Origin: Thelephora terrestris | Taxonomy: Eukaryota; Basidiomycota; Agaricomycetes; Thelephorales; Thelephoraceae | Assembly: GCA_015956445.1 (NCBI GenBank) | Contig: WIUZ02000023.1 | Coordinates: 496,001-560,000 of the forward strand | Direction: 5' to 3' | DNA: 64,000 nt | In this document: in pieces, positions 63,923-64,000 of the stretch | Numbering within the stretch: the first letter of the stretch is position 1 | Layout of the letters: the number at the start of each line of letters is the position of its first letter | Made by a program: the position numbers and the translations under genes | Notes under the pieces: model-generated | Seen by the model: only the letters and a program-made list of their open reading frames with translations | Told to the model about the DNA's origin: nothing | Databases searched by the model: none

Positions 63923-64000
63923 GCGCTCACCTAACCCTCCTGCCAGATTTCCCAGTTCCCCGACAGCATCGAAGAGCTGCAACCCGGCATTCCCAGGTTT

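Overview
The window is a transposon-rich piece of a filamentous fungal genome, most likely a mushroom-forming basidiomycete (Agaricomycetes). Genes have short GT-AG introns of about 45-100 bp. The families present (KDZ and Plavaka transposases, a DUF6532-type protein, NACHT-WD40 receptors, a DIRS-like RT-RNase H) are together typical of that class. Few genes look like intact host genes: a BUD20/ZNF593 zinc-finger gene (23.4-23.9 kb) and a USP7/UBP15-like gene (30.9-35.4 kb) whose catalytic residues are substituted. The rest is mobile DNA, cargo genes, and host genes broken by mobile DNA.

Layout. 1-4.3 kb: decayed minus-strand Ty1/copia gag-pol, running off the left edge. 4.43-7.73 kb: a 3.3-kb TG...CA element with a 5-bp target duplication and an antisense multi-exon gene. 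7.77-8.16 kb: LTR-like sequence. 8.75-9.22 kb: minus-strand LTR next to a half-tRNA-iMet primer binding site. 9.22-11.05 kb: C-terminus of a PIF1-like helicase split by two palindromic CACTG miniature elements. 11.5-12.8 kb: decayed unknown gene. 14.0-21.8 kb: NACHT-WD40 gene A, split by a 2.93-kb TG...CA element and a third CACTG element. 22.0-23.3 kb: copper P1B-ATPase pseudogene. 23.4-23.9 kb: BUD20. 24.7-30.6 kb: NACHT-WD40 gene B, split by a 1.1-kb element with ~400-bp inverted repeats. 30.9-35.4 kb: USP7-like gene. 36.6-37.6 kb: short-chain dehydrogenase remnant. 37.8-45.3 kb: unknown gene with one stop, Plavaka transposase, small coiled-coil gene and DUF6532-type gene. 46.0-59.5 kb: DIRS-like RT-RNase H ORF split by a complete 10.8-kb KDZ transposon carrying its transposase and two cargo genes. 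60.5-61.0 kb: start of an unknown gene. 60.99-63.92 kb: second 2.93-kb TG...CA element, inverted relative to the first.

Several insertions can be read to the base, because the broken gene has an intact paralogue or because removing the insert restores a reading frame. This gives target duplications of 5 bp (TG...CA family, three copies), 3 bp (CACTG family, three copies), 6 bp (the 1.1-kb element) and 7 bp (KDZ). The most unusual system is the TG...CA family. Its 2.9-3.3-kb units have LTR-type ends and 5-bp duplications, and one shares its first ~115 bp with an LTR that adjoins a PBS. They carry no transposase or RT, yet each holds an antisense gene; the one whose exons were fully traced is an intact six-exon gene for a coiled-coil protein of about 490 residues. 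I interpret them as giant solo LTRs carrying a gene.
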